Positions 8,344-15,061 of a stretch of DNA of 17,796 nucleotides are shown piece by piece. Where the stretch lies: assembly GCA_046331705.1 (NCBI GenBank), contig JAXLQJ010000094.1:1-17796 (forward strand), in the 5' to 3' direction. How positions within the stretch are numbered: the first letter of the stretch is position 1; each line of letters opens with the position of its first letter. The stretch is from JADJOY01 sp046331705 [NCBI: bacterium]. GTDB lineage: Bacteria; JADJOY01. The position numbers and the translations under genes were made by a program. The notes beneath the pieces were generated by a model. It was not told where the DNA came from. It searched no databases and worked only from the letters and a program-made list of their open reading frames with translations.

Positions 8344-8734
8344 CGGACGCTGCCCGCGAGCGTTCGGCGGGTGCTCCGCGAGCCGCGGGATGAGCCGCAA
8401 GGACCCTGAAGTCGTCTTCAGAACCTCGACGTCAGACGTGGCCACGTCAACCGCCACGCTCCTTAGCCCGACGAACGAGCGAACAGGGAAGTCACGGAAC
8501 CTCGTGCGCGTCGCTGTTCGCGCGAGGCGGCGAGCGGCTGCACGAGGTCTGCACGCGGTGCCCGAGCGGAAGCAGCCTGGGGGTAGGCGACGCGACGTCC
8601 CGGTCGCAACCGCGTAGAGTCTCGTCTGACGGCGGCGACGTCGTTGGTCCCAGCGCCTATCGCGATGCCAGCGGCGCGATCACGCCGCCGCCGCTTCATC
8701 ACGGACGAGCGGACAGCCCGACCGCCGACGAAAC
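8344..8734. other. Intergenic region before the sulfotransferase
   Basis: 391 bases with no gene I can support; the small open frames are rich in Arg, Ala and Thr. It contains a short hairpin at 8406-8421 and should hold the promoter of the sulfotransferase gene, but I cannot point to a confident promoter. Confidence 0.4.
8406..8421 (+). terminator. Hairpin downstream of the esterase gene
   Basis: CTGAAG, loop TCGT, CTTCAG: a perfect 6-bp stem and tetraloop 63 bases after the esterase stop codon. No T-tract follows, so function as a terminator is uncertain. Confidence 0.25.
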
Positions 8735-9622
8735 ATGAGCCGGCTCCCCGACTTCGTCATCATCGGCGCCGCGCGCTGCGGCACCACGTCCCTCCACGCG
8801 TACCTGCGCCAGCATCCCGACATCTTCATGAGCCGGGAGAAGGAGACCGACTACTTCTCTCTCGGTGACCTGCCGCCGAGCGAGGTTCCGCGGAACGCAT
8901 CCGCCTACCGTGCGCGCACTCGCGAGGAGTACGAGCGCCTCTTCCAAGACGCGGGTGACGCGCGCGCGGTGGGCGAGGCGTCGCCGAGCTACCTGTTCTA
9001 CCCGAGAAGCGCGGCGCGGACGCAGCAGGCGATCCCGGATGCGAAGCTGATCTGCATCCTGCGCGACCCGGTGGAGCGCGCCTACTCGCACTACGCGCTC
9101 GCGCGCAAGATGGGCTTCGAGGCGCGCACCGATTTCGAGGCCGCGGTAGCGGCGGAAGACGAGCGCTGGCGGCACGATCGCAGCATGCGCTTCGCCTACA
9201 CGCGCGCGAGCCTCTATCACGACGGGCTGCTCGAGTTCTGGAAGCGGTTCGCGCGCGAGCGGATCTTGGTGTTGCTGTTCGAGGAGTTCGCGGCCGACCC
9301 CGCGGCGACGATGCGCACCGTCCACAGGTTCCTGGGGGCCGATGCGAGCCATACGCCAGACGTCAGCATCCGGCACAACCGCTCGATGCTGCCGCGCAGC
9401 GCGCTGGTACGCGAGGCGTTCGGCCGCCCGTTTCGTCTGCGCCGCTTCCTGCAGAGGAACCTGCCGCCGCGGCTCGTGACGCACCTCGGCAATCTTCTGA
9501 TGCGCCGGCCTCCGGGCGTGGGACCGGAGGCTCGTGCGCGGCTCCTGCCGCGCTTCGCCGAGGACATCCGCCGGCTCGAGGCGCTCCTCGATCGCGATCT
9601 GAGTTGCTGGCGATCGATTTGA
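8735..9622 (+). CDS. PAPS-dependent sulfotransferase
   Basis: A complete 295-residue cytosolic sulfotransferase. It has the 5'-phosphosulfate-binding loop IIGAARCGTTSL (9-20) near the N-terminus, the catalytic-region phrase VGEASPSYLFYP (79-90) with Glu81, the 3'-phosphate-binding segment LRDPVERAYSHY (109-120), and YHDGLLEFWKRF with VLLFEEF, typical of the heparan-sulfate N-deacetylase/sulfotransferase-like bacterial family. It transfers sulfate from PAPS to a hydroxyl or amine, most often on a sugar. It stands 77 bases ahead of the PqqD-like gene on the same strand, followed by two glycosyltransferases, so a glycan or glycopeptide acceptor is plausible but inferred. No signal peptide or membrane segment. 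The ribosome site is weak. Confidence 0.92.
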   Translation: MSRLPDFVIIGAARCGTTSLHAYLRQHPDIFMSREKETDYFSLGDLPPSEVPRNASAYRARTREEYERLFQDAGDARAVGEASPSYLFYPRSAARTQQAIPDAKLICILRDPVERAYSHYALARKMGFEARTDFEAAVAAEDERWRHDRSMRFAYTRASLYHDGLLEFWKRFARERILVLLFEEFAADPAATMRTVHRFLGADASHTPDVSIRHNRSMLPRSALVREAFGRPFRLRRFLQRNLPPRLVTHLGNLLMRRPPGVGPEARARLLPRFAEDIRRLEALLDRDLSCWRSI

Positions 9623-9658
9623 GCGCGTCCTCGTCGTATGTTGACCGCCGTCCGAGCG

Positions 9659-9681
9659 ACCGGCGCGGGGATCTCGCCGGT
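9659..9681 (+). repeat. Inverted repeat before PqqD-like gene
   Basis: ACCGGCG at 9659-9665 and CGCCGGT at 9675-9681 form a perfect 7-bp stem with a 9-base loop. It ends ten bases before the GGAGG ribosome site of the PqqD-like gene. It could attenuate read-through from the sulfotransferase gene, modulate translation, or be an operator. No T-tract. Confidence 0.35.
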
Positions 9682-9690
9682 GGCTCGCGT

Positions 9691-9695
9691 GGAGG
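9691..9695 (+). promoter_or_regulatory. Ribosome binding site of PqqD-like gene
   Basis: GGAGG, four bases before the ATG at 9700. It decides this start over the in-frame codon at 9604, which would overlap the sulfotransferase gene and add a low-complexity extension. Confidence 0.6.
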
Positions 9696-9699
9696 GCGA

Positions 9700-10137
9700 A
9701 TGGAAGTCCAGAGCTATTGCGTCAACGAGCCGTCCGTGATCAGCGAGGTGATCGACGGCGAGACCATCGTCCTCAACTTCGACAATGGCCACTACTACAG
9801 CTTCAATCCGACCGCCTCGGAGATCTGGCGGCGGTTGTGCGCGGGTAGCCCGGTCTCGGCGGCGACCGAATGGGTGGCCCGCCGCTTCGCGGCCGACCCG
9901 GCCGCCATTCGTCCGGAAGTCGAGGACTTCGTCCGTCGTCTCGAGGAGGAGCAGCTGATCCGCCGAGCCGCGAACGATGCGCCCCCGGGATCGACGAACG
10001 CGCCCCCGGATGCCAGCCATCCCGTCGCGGCGTTCTCGTCCCCCGACTTCGAGAAGTTCACCGACATGGAGGAGCTGCTGCTGCTCGATCCGATCCACGA
10101 GGTGAGCGACTCAGGCTGGCCACGCAGGTCCGAGTGA
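9700..10137 (+). CDS. PqqD-like peptide chaperone with C-terminal peptide tail
   Basis: A 145-residue protein in three parts. Residues 1-91 form a PqqD-like winged helix, the fold known as the RiPP recognition element: SEVIDGETIVLNFDNGHYYS (15-34), FNPTASEIWRRL (35-46), then a helical part ending VRRLEEEQLIRRA (78-90). Residues 92-112 are a Pro/Ala/Ser linker. Residues 113-145 are an acidic, conserved-looking tail containing EKFTDMEELLLLDPIHEV and SDSGWP. PqqD domains bind peptide substrates for modifying enzymes; here the tail could be the substrate in cis, with Ser136 and Ser138 as candidate phosphate acceptors (inference). It heads a run of five close genes that includes an HprK-like kinase and a nucleotidyltransferase, matching the HPr-rel-A type association. 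The stop is two bases before the next ATG. Confidence 0.85.
   Translation: MEVQSYCVNEPSVISEVIDGETIVLNFDNGHYYSFNPTASEIWRRLCAGSPVSAATEWVARRFAADPAAIRPEVEDFVRRLEEEQLIRRAANDAPPGSTNAPPDASHPVAAFSSPDFEKFTDMEELLLLDPIHEVSDSGWPRRSE
10036..10134 (+). other. Putative core-peptide tail of PqqD-like protein
   Basis: Codons for residues 113-145 of the PqqD-like protein. The segment is separated from the chaperone domain by a Pro-rich linker. It combines an acidic helix-like stretch, the block LLLLDPIHEV and a terminal SDSGWP followed by RRSE, which is like a leader/core peptide rather than part of a winged helix. That it is a modified peptide is inference. A simple C-terminal docking motif for a cluster enzyme is the main alternative. 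Confidence 0.45.
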
Positions 10138-10139
10138 CC

Positions 10140-10841
10140 ATGTCGAGCGGGCGAGCAGCACGCGTTTCCGTCGTGCTCCCGGTCTACGATTGCGAGGCTT
10201 ACGTCGGGGAGGCCATCGAGAGCGTGCTCGCACAGACGGTTGCTCCGGACGAGCTGATCGTCGTCGACGATGGCTCCACGGACGCGTCGCTGGCCGTCGT
10301 CGAGCGCTTCGCCCGGCCCTCGCTGCACGTGATTCGACAGCAAAACGCCGGCATCGGTGCGGCGCGCAATCGTGGGCTTGGCGGCGCGACTGGAGAGCTG
10401 ATCGCGTTCATCGACGCGGACGACCTCTGGGAGCGCGACAAGCTCGAGCTGCAGATCGGGGCGCTGCGCCAACGCGACGACCTCCAGCTCGTGTTCGGCC
10501 ACCTCGTCGAGTTCCTGTCGCCCGACCGCGCGGCTGAGCTGGGCGGCTCGCTCGAGGTCGGGACCGCTCCGGTACCGGGGTTGATCGCCACGACGTTGCT
10601 CGTCCGCCGCACGGCGGTGGAGCGAATCGGACCCTTCGACGAGACGCTCGAGGTCGGAGAGTTCGTCGAGTGGATGGCCCGCGCGCGCGACCTCGGGCTC
10701 GCGACCCTGTTGCTTCCCCAGATCGTGGCGCGACGTCGCATCCACGGCGGCAACACGGTGCTGACGCGCTCCAACACCGACTACCTGCGCGCGATCAAGG
10801 CGACACTCGACCGCCGCCGCAGAGCCGCGAATGCCGGCTGA
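10140..10841 (+). CDS. Family-2 glycosyltransferase, first copy
   Basis: A 233-residue GT-A glycosyltransferase. It has the nucleotide-sugar-binding start VSVVLPVYDCEAYVGEAIES (9-28), VVDDGSTD (41-48), QNAGIGAARNRGL (68-80), the metal/diphosphate DXD-type motif FIDADDLW (90-97), and near the end a RRRIHGGN phrase. No membrane segment, so it is soluble and should use a cytoplasmic nucleotide sugar. The ATG at 10140 sits two bases after the stop of the PqqD-like gene (TGACCATG), implying translational coupling; an in-frame GTG at 10134 is possible. At 233 residues it is at the short end for the family but has all core motifs. It is a likely paralog of the next gene. Acceptor unknown. Confidence 0.92.
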   Translation: MSSGRAARVSVVLPVYDCEAYVGEAIESVLAQTVAPDELIVVDDGSTDASLAVVERFARPSLHVIRQQNAGIGAARNRGLGGATGELIAFIDADDLWERDKLELQIGALRQRDDLQLVFGHLVEFLSPDRAAELGGSLEVGTAPVPGLIATTLLVRRTAVERIGPFDETLEVGEFVEWMARARDLGLATLLLPQIVARRRIHGGNTVLTRSNTDYLRAIKATLDRRRRAANAG

Positions 10842-11583
10842 CGCTCGGCCCACGATGCAGCCCACCGTGACGGCGCTCATTCCGGTGTGGAACGGTGCCG
10901 CCTTCCTCGCCGAAGCGCTCGCGAGCGTTCTCTCGCAAGAGCCCGCCGTCGACGAGATCGTGGTGATCGACGATGGCTCGACCGACGGGAGCGGCGACAT
11001 CGCCCGCGGCTTCGGCCCACGGGTGCGCTGCGTGCGCCAGGAGAACGGCGGCCTCGCCGCGGCGCGGAACGCAGCGGTCCGCGAAGCGCGGAGCGACTTG
11101 ATCGCTTTCCTCGACTCGGACGACCTCTGGCCGCCCGGGCGCCTCGCCGGGCTGCTTCGTGCGCTCGAGGAGAATCCCGACTGTGGGATCGTGCAGGGCC
11201 GGCTGCGGCGTTTGGTCCGGAACGAGCAGACGAAACACTGGGAGCTGGTGAACGAGTCGTGGCGTGCGCCCAACGTCTCGACGGCGCTCATCCGGCGCTC
11301 GGTGTTCACGCTCGTCGGTCCGTTCGACGCGAGCGTCGCCGGTGGCGACGACGTCGACTGGCTGCTGCGCGCGAAGGAGAGCGGGGTGCGCGAGGCCCAC
11401 GTCGACGCGATCACGCTCCACTACCGCCGGCACGACGCCAACATGACGAACGACGTCGCGACGGATCAGTCGAGGTTGATGCGCGTTCTCGGCCGTGCCG
11501 TCGCCCGTCGCCGCGCCGCCGCCGCGCAGCCGCAGCGCGGTGCGACGCCCCAGCCCGCTGTGAAGCCGCGCCAGCGCTCATGA
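10831..11583 (+). CDS. Family-2 glycosyltransferase, second copy
   Basis: A 250-residue GT-A glycosyltransferase similar in layout to the preceding gene: TVTALIPVWNGAAFLAEALA (12-31), VVIDDGSTD (44-52), QENGGLAAARNAAV (70-83), DXD-type FLDSDDLW (93-100), WRAPNVSTALIRR, FDASVAGGDDVDWLLRA and a YRRHDANMT phrase near the end. The C-terminus is a basic, Gln/Pro/Ala-rich tail. It overlaps the preceding gene by 11 bases and the following one by four (ATGA). Met10 (ATG at 10855) is an alternative start that would remove the overlap. The two copies differ enough to suggest different donors or acceptors, that is, consecutive sugar additions (inference). Confidence 0.92.
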   Translation: MPADARPTMQPTVTALIPVWNGAAFLAEALASVLSQEPAVDEIVVIDDGSTDGSGDIARGFGPRVRCVRQENGGLAAARNAAVREARSDLIAFLDSDDLWPPGRLAGLLRALEENPDCGIVQGRLRRLVRNEQTKHWELVNESWRAPNVSTALIRRSVFTLVGPFDASVAGGDDVDWLLRAKESGVREAHVDAITLHYRRHDANMTNDVATDQSRLMRVLGRAVARRRAAAAQPQRGATPQPAVKPRQRS

Positions 11584-12644
11584 CCGGTGAGAGCTTCGCG
11601 GCGGCGCTGCGCTCGCTCGACACCTTCGCGATGCCCGAGGACGCCTGCGAGCAGCGGCTCGCGATCGCGGGACTGAACATCCGGGTGCGGCTCTCGACTC
11701 GGCACCTGGCCGCGAGCGCCCTGCGTGCGCTCGCGCACCACGCGGTGGCGGAGGACTCGGCACCGGCACCCGACCTGACGGTGCTGGTTCTCGATCGGGA
11801 AGCCCCTGGCAATCCGTTGCGCGATCTCTTCCCCGCTGCGACCAGCGCGCCGGTGGGCGATCGCGTCGAGCGCTGGTCCTACGAAGGCGTTCCGGGGCGC
11901 GGACTTCTGCACGAGGGCTTTCGGACGCTCTTCCTGTGGGACCGCGAGCACCGCCGCGCCGCGGTGTGGCTCGGCGAGGGCGGCGAGCTGCCGTATCACC
12001 TCGTCGCCTTGCCGCTGTTACCGATCCTGAGCTGGGCGTTCGCCGCGCGCGGCTTCGCGGTGGTGCACGCCGCCGCGGTGGCCACGGCGAGTGGAGCGCT
12101 GCTGATCGGTGGAAGGTCGGGCACCGGCAAGTCGACCACGGCGCTCGCCTGCCTGGATGCAGGTCTCGGCTTCCTCGGCGACGACATGTGCGTCATCGAG
12201 CCCGGCGATCGGCCCATCGTCCACTCACTCTTCTGCTCCGCCAAGCTCGACGCGCCGGATACGGCGCGCTTCCCGGCGCTGTCGCCGGCGCTGGTCGAAG
12301 GCTCGGGACCGGGCTGGGAAAAGTCGGTCTACCTCTTCGACCGCCACCTCGAGCGCGGTGTGGTGCGCGCCGCACCCCTGGCCGGCGTAGCGATTCCGCG
12401 GCGCGACGCAGGCCCTGCGGTCCTCCTCTCGCCACGCCAGGGATTCCTCGCGATGGCGCCGAACACCGCCTTCCAGCTCCCCGGTGCGGCTCTGGCTTCG
12501 TGCGCGGGCGTCAAGGAGATCGTGTCGAAGGTGCCCGTCTCGAGCGTCGGAGTCGGCGAGACCATCGCTGCGATCCCCGCACGGGTGAGCGGCTTCGCGC
12601 GCACCCTGTCGCTCTCAGGCGCTTGCGCAGAGCACCGCGCGTGA
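11580..12644 (+). CDS. HprK-related serine kinase
   Basis: A 354-residue protein whose C-terminal half matches the HPr kinase/phosphorylase fold: FAVVHAAAVATASGALLIGG (159-178), P-loop GGRSGTGKSTTAL (177-189), and the acidic Walker-B-like pair FLGDDMCVIEPGD (198-210) as in HprK. The N-terminal half (1-150) lacks known motifs and probably positions the substrate. It is much more like the HprK-related kinases of peptide and exosortase/glycan loci (HprK-related kinase A type) than true HprK, and no HPr or PTS gene is nearby. In lasso-peptide systems such kinases phosphorylate a C-terminal serine of the peptide. Here the tail of the PqqD-like protein is the obvious local candidate (inference). 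Start ATG overlaps the upstream stop as ATGA; the stop overlaps the next start as GTGA. Confidence 0.88.
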   Translation: MTGESFAAALRSLDTFAMPEDACEQRLAIAGLNIRVRLSTRHLAASALRALAHHAVAEDSAPAPDLTVLVLDREAPGNPLRDLFPAATSAPVGDRVERWSYEGVPGRGLLHEGFRTLFLWDREHRRAAVWLGEGGELPYHLVALPLLPILSWAFAARGFAVVHAAAVATASGALLIGGRSGTGKSTTALACLDAGLGFLGDDMCVIEPGDRPIVHSLFCSAKLDAPDTARFPALSPALVEGSGPGWEKSVYLFDRHLERGVVRAAPLAGVAIPRRDAGPAVLLSPRQGFLAMAPNTAFQLPGAALASCAGVKEIVSKVPVSSVGVGETIAAIPARVSGFARTLSLSGACAEHRA

Positions 12645-13864
12645 CTCCGTCCGGGCGCCCGTGGCCCCACGGTGTGCGCTGTCGTCCGACGGCGTCTCAA
12701 GAGCTGCTGCTGAACGCGTGTCTCGCGGAGGAGAGCGCTGCGATCGCGGCATGGGAGCGCTGGTGCGCCACCACGGATCTGGATCGTGGCGACGAGGAGT
12801 CGTTCCGCCATCTGCCCTTCGCCTGGCACCGCCTGCAGAACCGGGTACGCCGAGACCGCACACTCGCGATCGCGAAGGGCGTGTACCGGCAATCCTGGTA
12901 CCGCAATCAGCTCCTGCTGCGCACGCTGGGCGGCGTGCTCGATGCGCTCGGGGCCGCAGGGATCGAAGCGATGCTGCTCAAGGGCACGTCGCTGGCGACA
13001 CGTTACTACCCGAATCCGGCGACCCGGCCCATGGTCGACATCGACATCCTGGTTCCGCATCCCGCGGCGGAGCGCGCCTTTGCCGTGCTCGCGAGCGACG
13101 GCTGGCGACCCGTCAAGCGAACGCCCGCGAAGGATCTCATCGGCTACGCGCACGCCATCTCCTTCGTGCGCGATCAGACCAACCTCGACCTGCACTGGAA
13201 CGCGCTCTGGCCGCAGCGCACAGCCGACGCGGATCGGCCGTTCTGGCAGGACGCGATCCGCATCGACCACCAGGGGCGCGCGGCGTGGGTTCTCGCCCCG
13301 AGCGACGAGCTCTTTCATGCCTGCATGCACGGCGCCCGCCTCAGCCAGAACGCGTACAGCTGGGCGCCGTTCCGGCTCATCCGCTGGATCACGGATGCCT
13401 TCATGATCGCGCGGCGCTCGGACATCGACTGGGCGCGGGTCGCTGCGCTCGCCGAGCGCTACCACGCCCGGCTCCACCTGCGCGACGCGTTCCTCTGCCT
13501 GCGTCACCTCGGCTTCGCGGTGCCGGAAGAACTGCTCTCCGAGTGGGCGCAGGTGCGCTCCCCCGCCGACGAGCTGCACTACGAACTGACGCTCACACCG
13601 CGGCCGCCCCGCTTCTTCCCTGCGCTGCCGCGCTTCCGCTTCTGGAAGAGCTACCGGATGAAGACGTACATCGAGCAGGACGCGAACGGCGGTGCCGGGC
13701 AGGCGTGCCTGGCGGAACGGCTCGCTGGCTTCGCCCCGTACCTGGTCGCCTTCGTCAAGGTGGACCTCGACGCGGCGCGCCTGCGCGATGTGCCCGTCAA
13801 CCTCGCGCGCAAGCTCGCCGGCCGGCCGTCGTTGCTGCGGCCCTGGGAGCCTGTCGGGCACTAG
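12641..13864 (+). CDS. Nucleotidyltransferase family protein (PF14907 type)
   Basis: A 407-residue protein of the uncharacterised nucleotidyltransferase family (NTP_transf_5, PF14907). Pol-beta-type features are LLKGTSLATRYYPNPATRPM (112-131), then VDIDILVP (132-139) with Asp133 and Asp135, and NLDLHWN (181-187) with Asp183 as third carboxylate. Helical C-terminal half with SDELFHACMHGAR and RLIRWITDAFMI, typical of the family. The GTG start overlaps the kinase stop (GTGA), which supports this start and coupling. Family members occur beside HprK-like kinases and PqqD proteins; in some lasso-peptide loci they modify the phosphorylated peptide with nucleotide or sugar. This last gene in the run ends at 13864, and decayed DNA begins right after it. 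Confidence 0.9.
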   Translation: MTPSGRPWPHGVRCRPTASQELLLNACLAEESAAIAAWERWCATTDLDRGDEESFRHLPFAWHRLQNRVRRDRTLAIAKGVYRQSWYRNQLLLRTLGGVLDALGAAGIEAMLLKGTSLATRYYPNPATRPMVDIDILVPHPAAERAFAVLASDGWRPVKRTPAKDLIGYAHAISFVRDQTNLDLHWNALWPQRTADADRPFWQDAIRIDHQGRAAWVLAPSDELFHACMHGARLSQNAYSWAPFRLIRWITDAFMIARRSDIDWARVAALAERYHARLHLRDAFLCLRHLGFAVPEELLSEWAQVRSPADELHYELTLTPRPPRFFPALPRFRFWKSYRMKTYIEQDANGGAGQACLAERLAGFAPYLVAFVKVDLDAARLRDVPVNLARKLAGRPSLLRPWEPVGH

Positions 13865-13910
13865 CTCCGGCGACGAGGTTGGGACGAGTCCCCGTCGTCC
13901 TCGCGTCGCT

Positions 13911-14203
13911 GCGAGCGCCGACGCCTGGTTGGAAGGAAACAATCCGCAGCGCTGACGCTATCGTCCGCGGCATCGCCAGCGACTGGATCATCGGCCCGAT
14001 CCGGCACGAGGTGCGGTCCGGAGTGCGGGCCACCGACGTGTTCGATCGGCTCCGCCATCACCCTGCTGGCTTCGATTGCATCGCAGTCGCATTGGACGAC
14101 GACGACCAAGCCGCGCGCTTCTACAACACGTTGCGTTCGGCGGGCGTAGCGGGTAGCGCCGTCGACTCGCTGACCTGCTCCGTGGCAAGCCGGGCCGACG
14201 TCC
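13911..14203 (+). pseudogene. Decayed VapC-type PIN toxin remnant
   Basis: A PIN-domain ribonuclease remnant split over two frames. One frame gives SADAWLEGNNP (to about 13946), like the N-terminal D-x-S-x-W segment of VapC. After a frameshift near 13947-13953 the next frame reads SDWIIGPIRHEVRSGVR, then FDRLRHHP, then QAARFYNTLRSAGV and AVDSLTCSVASRADVP. These match in order the VapC pattern of a conserved Glu in helix 3, the 'A..Y..LR..G' helix and the 'vDclIaa.A...dvp' strand. No start codon, initial strand or C-terminal strand is intact, and no VapB gene precedes it. At its 3' end it runs into the recombinase remnant. Family assignment is by motif order only. Confidence 0.55.
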
Positions 14204-14279
14204 CTGCGCGGCTACATCCGGCAGGCGACGGTGTTCGAAGAGAACGCCGCGGTGGCAATCGTCCACCCGCGCGCCTGAT
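14180..14279 (+). pseudogene. Tyrosine-recombinase C-terminal remnant, copy 1
   Basis: The reading frame ending at the TGA 14277-14279 encodes SLRGYIRQATVFEENAAV and a short tail. This is the ending of many phage-integrase-family tyrosine recombinases, in which the Tyr of a 'RRYIR' motif is the DNA-cleaving nucleophile and is followed by a helix with an 'F.ENAA' phrase. The GHRS block normally before it is missing or frameshifted, and no upstream catalytic domain exists; the preceding DNA resembles VapC instead. It is therefore a scar, not a working enzyme. It is nearly the same as the copy at 15113-15145. Confidence 0.55.
14207..14239 (+). repeat. Direct repeat, copy 1 (recombinase tail)
   Basis: A 33-base segment matching 15113-15145 at 31 of 33 positions, same orientation, about 0.9 kb apart. 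It encodes RGYIRQATVFE. Confidence 0.8.
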
Positions 14280-14312
14280 GGAGTTCGCGGCACCGTGCTA
14301 GGGTCACGAGCC

Positions 14313-14396
14313 ATGAGTTCGTTGTTGCTGGTACTCGGTGCCTACTACGTCGTGCTCTTTCTCGCCACGAAGGCGCTCGTGGAGGACGACCGATGA
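14313..14396 (+). CDS. 27-residue hydrophobic micropeptide
   Basis: A very small ORF encoding MSSLLLVLGAYYVVLFLATK and ending ALVEDDR: one predicted transmembrane helix with a charged C-terminus. Its stop overlaps the start of the next gene in an ATGA arrangement, the usual signature of translational coupling, and both encode membrane proteins. An AGGG lies about ten bases before the ATG. It may be a membrane partner of the DUF457-like protein, or its translation may mainly serve to start the downstream gene. No family is recognised. Confidence 0.55.
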   Translation: MSSLLLVLGAYYVVLFLATKALVEDDR

Positions 14397-14983
14397 TCGC
14401 CGGTCACTACGCCACGGCGCTCATTCCCAAGGCGCGCTCGCCCGAGCTTCCGATCGCCTGGCTCCTGCTGGCGGCCAACTTCCCGGACTTCGTGTGGGTT
14501 GCCCTCGGCTTCGCGGGCATCGAGACACCTCATCCGGTGTCCATCCTCGACGCCACGTTCGCCAACATCCGCGTGCGCATGACCTTCAGCCACGACGTGC
14601 TGCCGATTCTCGTCCATTCCGCCGCGTTCGCCGCCGTCGTGCTGCTCGCGGGTCGGGGGCGGCGGCTCGCCGCTTGGTGCGCCGCGCTGGTCGTGCTGCA
14701 CCTGGGCTGCGACCTCGTCTCGGGTTTCGAGCACCATCTGTGGGGACCGGGCTCGCCGTCGATCGGGCTCGACACCTACGGTCGCGCCCCCCACGTGGCG
14801 CTGCTGATCGAGGCGATGACGTCGTTCGCCTGTGTCTTCTACTACGATCGCTCGTGCCGCGAGCGCGGGCGTCCACTCTCCCGCGGTCGCCGGCTCGGGC
14901 TATACGGGGTGCTCGTGGGCGGAGTCGTGGTGTGGCTCCCCACGGCGACGATGTCCCTCGCACGGATTCTCGGGCTGCACTGA
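14393..14983 (+). CDS. DUF457/YdjM-like membrane metal-dependent hydrolase
   Basis: A 196-residue integral membrane protein with roughly four to five hydrophobic segments (about 20-40, 71-87, 93-107, 135-150, 168-184). Conserved-looking polar residues match the pattern of the YdjM/DUF457 family of membrane-bound metal-dependent hydrolases: His5 at the N-terminus, NFPDF (29-33), SHDVL (66-70) and HLGCD (103-107). The family's substrate is not established for most members. Start 14393 overlaps the stop of the 27-residue ORF. The pair lies between two recombinase-tail remnants, which suggests it was carried in as a small cassette. The family assignment is moderate; the membrane topology is clear. 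Confidence 0.72.
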   Translation: MIAGHYATALIPKARSPELPIAWLLLAANFPDFVWVALGFAGIETPHPVSILDATFANIRVRMTFSHDVLPILVHSAAFAAVVLLAGRGRRLAAWCAALVVLHLGCDLVSGFEHHLWGPGSPSIGLDTYGRAPHVALLIEAMTSFACVFYYDRSCRERGRPLSRGRRLGLYGVLVGGVVVWLPTATMSLARILGLH

Positions 14984-15061
14984 TCCCGCGCACGGCGTCG
15001 AGGTGGGGCGCGTGGGGTCAGAGCGTCGCGAGGAGTGACGACCACGGCTCGATGCGGATGC

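Noticed and set aside
9795-11414. Long minus-strand open frame opposite PqqD and glycosyltransferase genes
   Set aside because: Ser/Arg/Ala-rich shadow of recognised plus-strand genes.
11580-12644. True HPr kinase/phosphorylase of the PTS
   Set aside because: Only the P-loop half matches, and no HPr or other PTS gene is near; context is that of HprK-related peptide or glycan kinases.
8735-13864. Lasso peptide cluster
   Set aside because: Kinase, nucleotidyltransferase and PqqD parts fit, but no Asn-synthetase-like cyclase and no transglutaminase-like leader peptidase are present.
12329-13942. Long minus-strand open frame opposite the nucleotidyltransferase
   Set aside because: Composition-driven shadow; the plus strand carries the conserved Asp motifs.
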